NCBI GenBank assembly: GCA_948745425.1
Contig: CAPZDM010000050.1
Coordinates: 1-11,957 of the forward strand
Length of the DNA: 11,957 bases
Reading direction: 5' to 3'
Source: an uncultured Clostridia bacterium
GTDB lineage: Bacteria; Bacillota; Clostridia; TANB77; CAG-508
The position numbers and the translations under genes are program-made. Each line of letters opens with the position of its first letter. Within the stretch, counting starts at the first letter, position 1. Under the pieces are notes generated by a model that made no database searches, was not told the DNA's origin, and saw nothing but the letters and a program-made list of their open reading frames with translations. Positions 10,687 through 11,957 of this stretch are shown piece by piece.

Positions 10687-10722
10687 CTTTTTTCATATAT
10701 TATCCTTTCTGAATACCATTTT

Positions 10723-10754
10723 AGGACACAGTGCAATTAAATTAACTGTGTCCT
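10723..10754. repeat. Hairpin between mreB and mtaB
   Basis: AGGACACAGT (10723-10732) and ACTGTGTCCT (10745-10754) are a perfect 10-bp inverted repeat with a 12-base AT loop. It starts 10 bases after the mreB stop on the - strand and ends about 27 bases before the likely mtaB start. No T run follows in that direction, so it is more likely a processing, stability or attenuation stem than a full terminator. Confidence 0.55.
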
Positions 10755-10764
10755 TATATGTTTT

Positions 10765-11775
10765 TTATCTTAATATTTTCTTTCCATCTAATACATCTAA
10801 ATTGTCCAGTGCTTTTCCTGTTCCTAATGCTACACATGATACTGAGTCTTCTGCTATCATTACATTTATTCCTGTTTTTTCTTGCAATAGTTTATCTAGC
10901 CCACTAAGTAAACATCCTCCACCTGTCATATAGATTCCTTTTTGGCTTATATCAGCAATTAATTCTGGAGGAGTTCTTTCTAGTACAGAACATACTGCAT
11001 CAACAACTTGCATTGCAGGCTCAATTAATGCCTCCATCATTTCACTTGAATTAATTGTTATTGTTACTGGTAACCCTGAAGATAAATCCCTTCCTCTAAT
11101 GTCCATTTCTGCATCTTGAGCACCTTGGTATACACATCCAATATTTATTTTTAAATCTTCTGCTGTTCTTTCTCCTATTATTACATTAAATTTCTTTTTT
11201 ACATATTTTATAATAGCTTCATCAAATTTATCTCCTGCAACTTTTAAAGATGTACTTACTACTGATCCTCCTAATGAGATTACAGCTACATCAGTAGTTC
11301 CCCCTCCAATATCAACTATCATATTTCCACATGCTTTTGAGATATCTATTCCTGCTCCAATAGCCGCTGCTATTGGTTCTTCTATTAAATATACTTTTCT
11401 TGCTCCTGCTTGTCCTGCTGCATCTATAACTGCTTTTTTTTCTACTTCAGTAACTTGTGATGGAATACAAATCATTATTCTTGGTGAAAATACAGTTTTT
11501 CCACAAATCTTAGTTATAAAGCTTTTTAACATTTTTTCAGTAACTGTATAATTGGAAATAACACCATCTTTTAGAGGTCTTGTTGCTACAATACTTCCTG
11601 GGGTTCTCCCTAACATCCTTCTAGCTTCTTGTCCTACTGCAAGAACGTCTTTTGTATTATTATCAACAGCAACAACTGATGGCTCTCTTAAAACTATCCC
11701 TTTACCTTTTACATATCCAATTACAGTTGCTGTTCCTAAATCAATGCCAATATCATAACCTCCAAAATTAAACAT
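10765..11775 (-). CDS. mreB: Rod-shape-determining actin-like protein MreB/Mbl
   Basis: The protein is 336 residues from the ATG at 11775. It is a bacterial actin that forms membrane-bound filaments steering the lateral cell-wall synthesis machinery. Phosphate-1 motif is DIGIDLGTATVIGYVKGKG (8-26, Asp12), REPSVVAVD follows, then RPLKDGVISNY, the hinge-side IEEPIAAAIGAG (131-142), phosphate-2 DIGGGTTDVAVISLGG (155-170), and the adenosine motif MTGGGCLLSGLDKLL near the end. In phosphate-1, TATVIG replaces the common TANTLV. An in-frame ATG at 11835 would add 20 residues and was rejected because AAAGGTGG precedes 11775. It has its own promoter at 11847-11875. mreC and mreD are not beside it, and mtaB follows instead. 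MreB, Mbl and MreBH cannot be told apart with certainty here. Confidence 0.96.
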   Translation of the reverse strand: MFNFGGYDIGIDLGTATVIGYVKGKGIVLREPSVVAVDNNTKDVLAVGQEARRMLGRTPGSIVATRPLKDGVISNYTVTEKMLKSFITKICGKTVFSPRIMICIPSQVTEVEKKAVIDAAGQAGARKVYLIEEPIAAAIGAGIDISKACGNMIVDIGGGTTDVAVISLGGSVVSTSLKVAGDKFDEAIIKYVKKKFNVIIGERTAEDLKINIGCVYQGAQDAEMDIRGRDLSSGLPVTITINSSEMMEALIEPAMQVVDAVCSVLERTPPELIADISQKGIYMTGGGCLLSGLDKLLQEKTGINVMIAEDSVSCVALGTGKALDNLDVLDGKKILR

Positions 11776-11846
11776 TATAAATCCACCTTTCGACTCCATA
11801 TTTTTGATAATTGTCTTATTTTCGATTACATTCATAAATTGTTCTA

Positions 11847-11875
11847 ATTATATTTTATTTTTATACATTTTTCAA
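11847..11875 (-). promoter_or_regulatory. Sigma-A promoter of mreB
   Basis: On the - strand TTGAAA (11875-11870), a 17-base spacer, and a perfect TATAAT (11852-11847). The start point would be near 11840, about 65 bases before the mreB ATG. It is the strongest promoter match in the window. Confidence 0.7.
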
Positions 11876-11893
11876 TATATTTTATTATTATTT

Positions 11894-11957
11894 TTAAATT
11901 TTTGCAATTAATGCTTTTATTTTTATCCCTTCATCGCTAAACATTTTCTCATGTTCT
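11894..11957 (-). CDS. Possible C-terminus of an upstream gene
   Basis: From the window edge, a - strand frame starting at 11956 reads 20 residues, EHEKMFSDEGIKIKALIAKI, then TAA at 11896-11894. The charged, protein-like composition suggests the tail of a real gene on the same strand as mreB, but a frame this short can be open by chance. I do not recognise it. The mreB promoter lies 18 bases beyond its stop. Confidence 0.35.
   Translation of the reverse strand, partial: EHEKMFSDEGIKIKALIAKI

Noticed and set aside
11776..11835. Upstream ATG adding 20 residues to MreB
   Set aside because: AAAGGTGG precedes the ATG at 11775, and the resulting 336-residue length is normal. The longer form would begin only about five bases after the likely transcription start.

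Overview
The window is strongly AT-rich and carries clostridial-type housekeeping genes. The GAPDH is of the eukaryote-like GapC kind, the glycolytic genes run gap-pgk-tpiA-gpmI-(extra gene)-eno, and mreB and mtaB lie upstream. This points to a low-GC member of the Bacillota, most likely Clostridia, possibly an uncultured gut lineage. No gene here fixes the species.

Positions 1 to about 2060 look like the right-hand end of an integrated mobile element read on the + strand. It holds the tail of an unidentified protein with a hairpin terminator, a small excisionase-type helix-turn-helix protein, a 10-bp inverted repeat, and a tyrosine integrase. A complete tRNA-Gln(CUG) on the - strand starts 4 bases after the integrase stop codon. 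About 130 bases further right is a second tRNA-Gln, also on the - strand, that is intact only from its 5' end through the anticodon loop and then dissolves into unrelated AT-rich sequence. Between the two lie short repeats that resemble integrase arm sites and a promoter-like sequence facing the intact tRNA. My reading is that the element recombined into the anticodon loop of the resident tRNA-Gln, split it, and carries its own complete tRNA-Gln as a replacement. This is the most interesting observation in the window.

Positions 2100 to 9400 hold the glycolytic operon on the - strand. The order of transcription is gap, pgk, tpiA, gpmI, a 317-residue protein with a YezG/DUF600-like immunity domain and a C-terminal 33-residue repeat array, and eno. 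Together the enzymes take glyceraldehyde-3-phosphate and dihydroxyacetone phosphate to phosphoenolpyruvate. A good sigma-A promoter with a 17-base spacer precedes gap. Three repeat structures sit in the intergenic gaps: a bipartite REP/BIME-like inverted repeat between gap and pgk, a 121-bp nested inverted repeat between pgk and tpiA that contains the pgk stop codon, and a GC-rich perfect palindrome with AT-rich heptamers after eno.

Positions 9409 to 11957 hold mtaB, a tRNA methylthiotransferase whose 5' end looks frameshifted, then mreB with a consensus-like promoter, and finally a short reading frame that may be the end of another gene. All are on the - strand.
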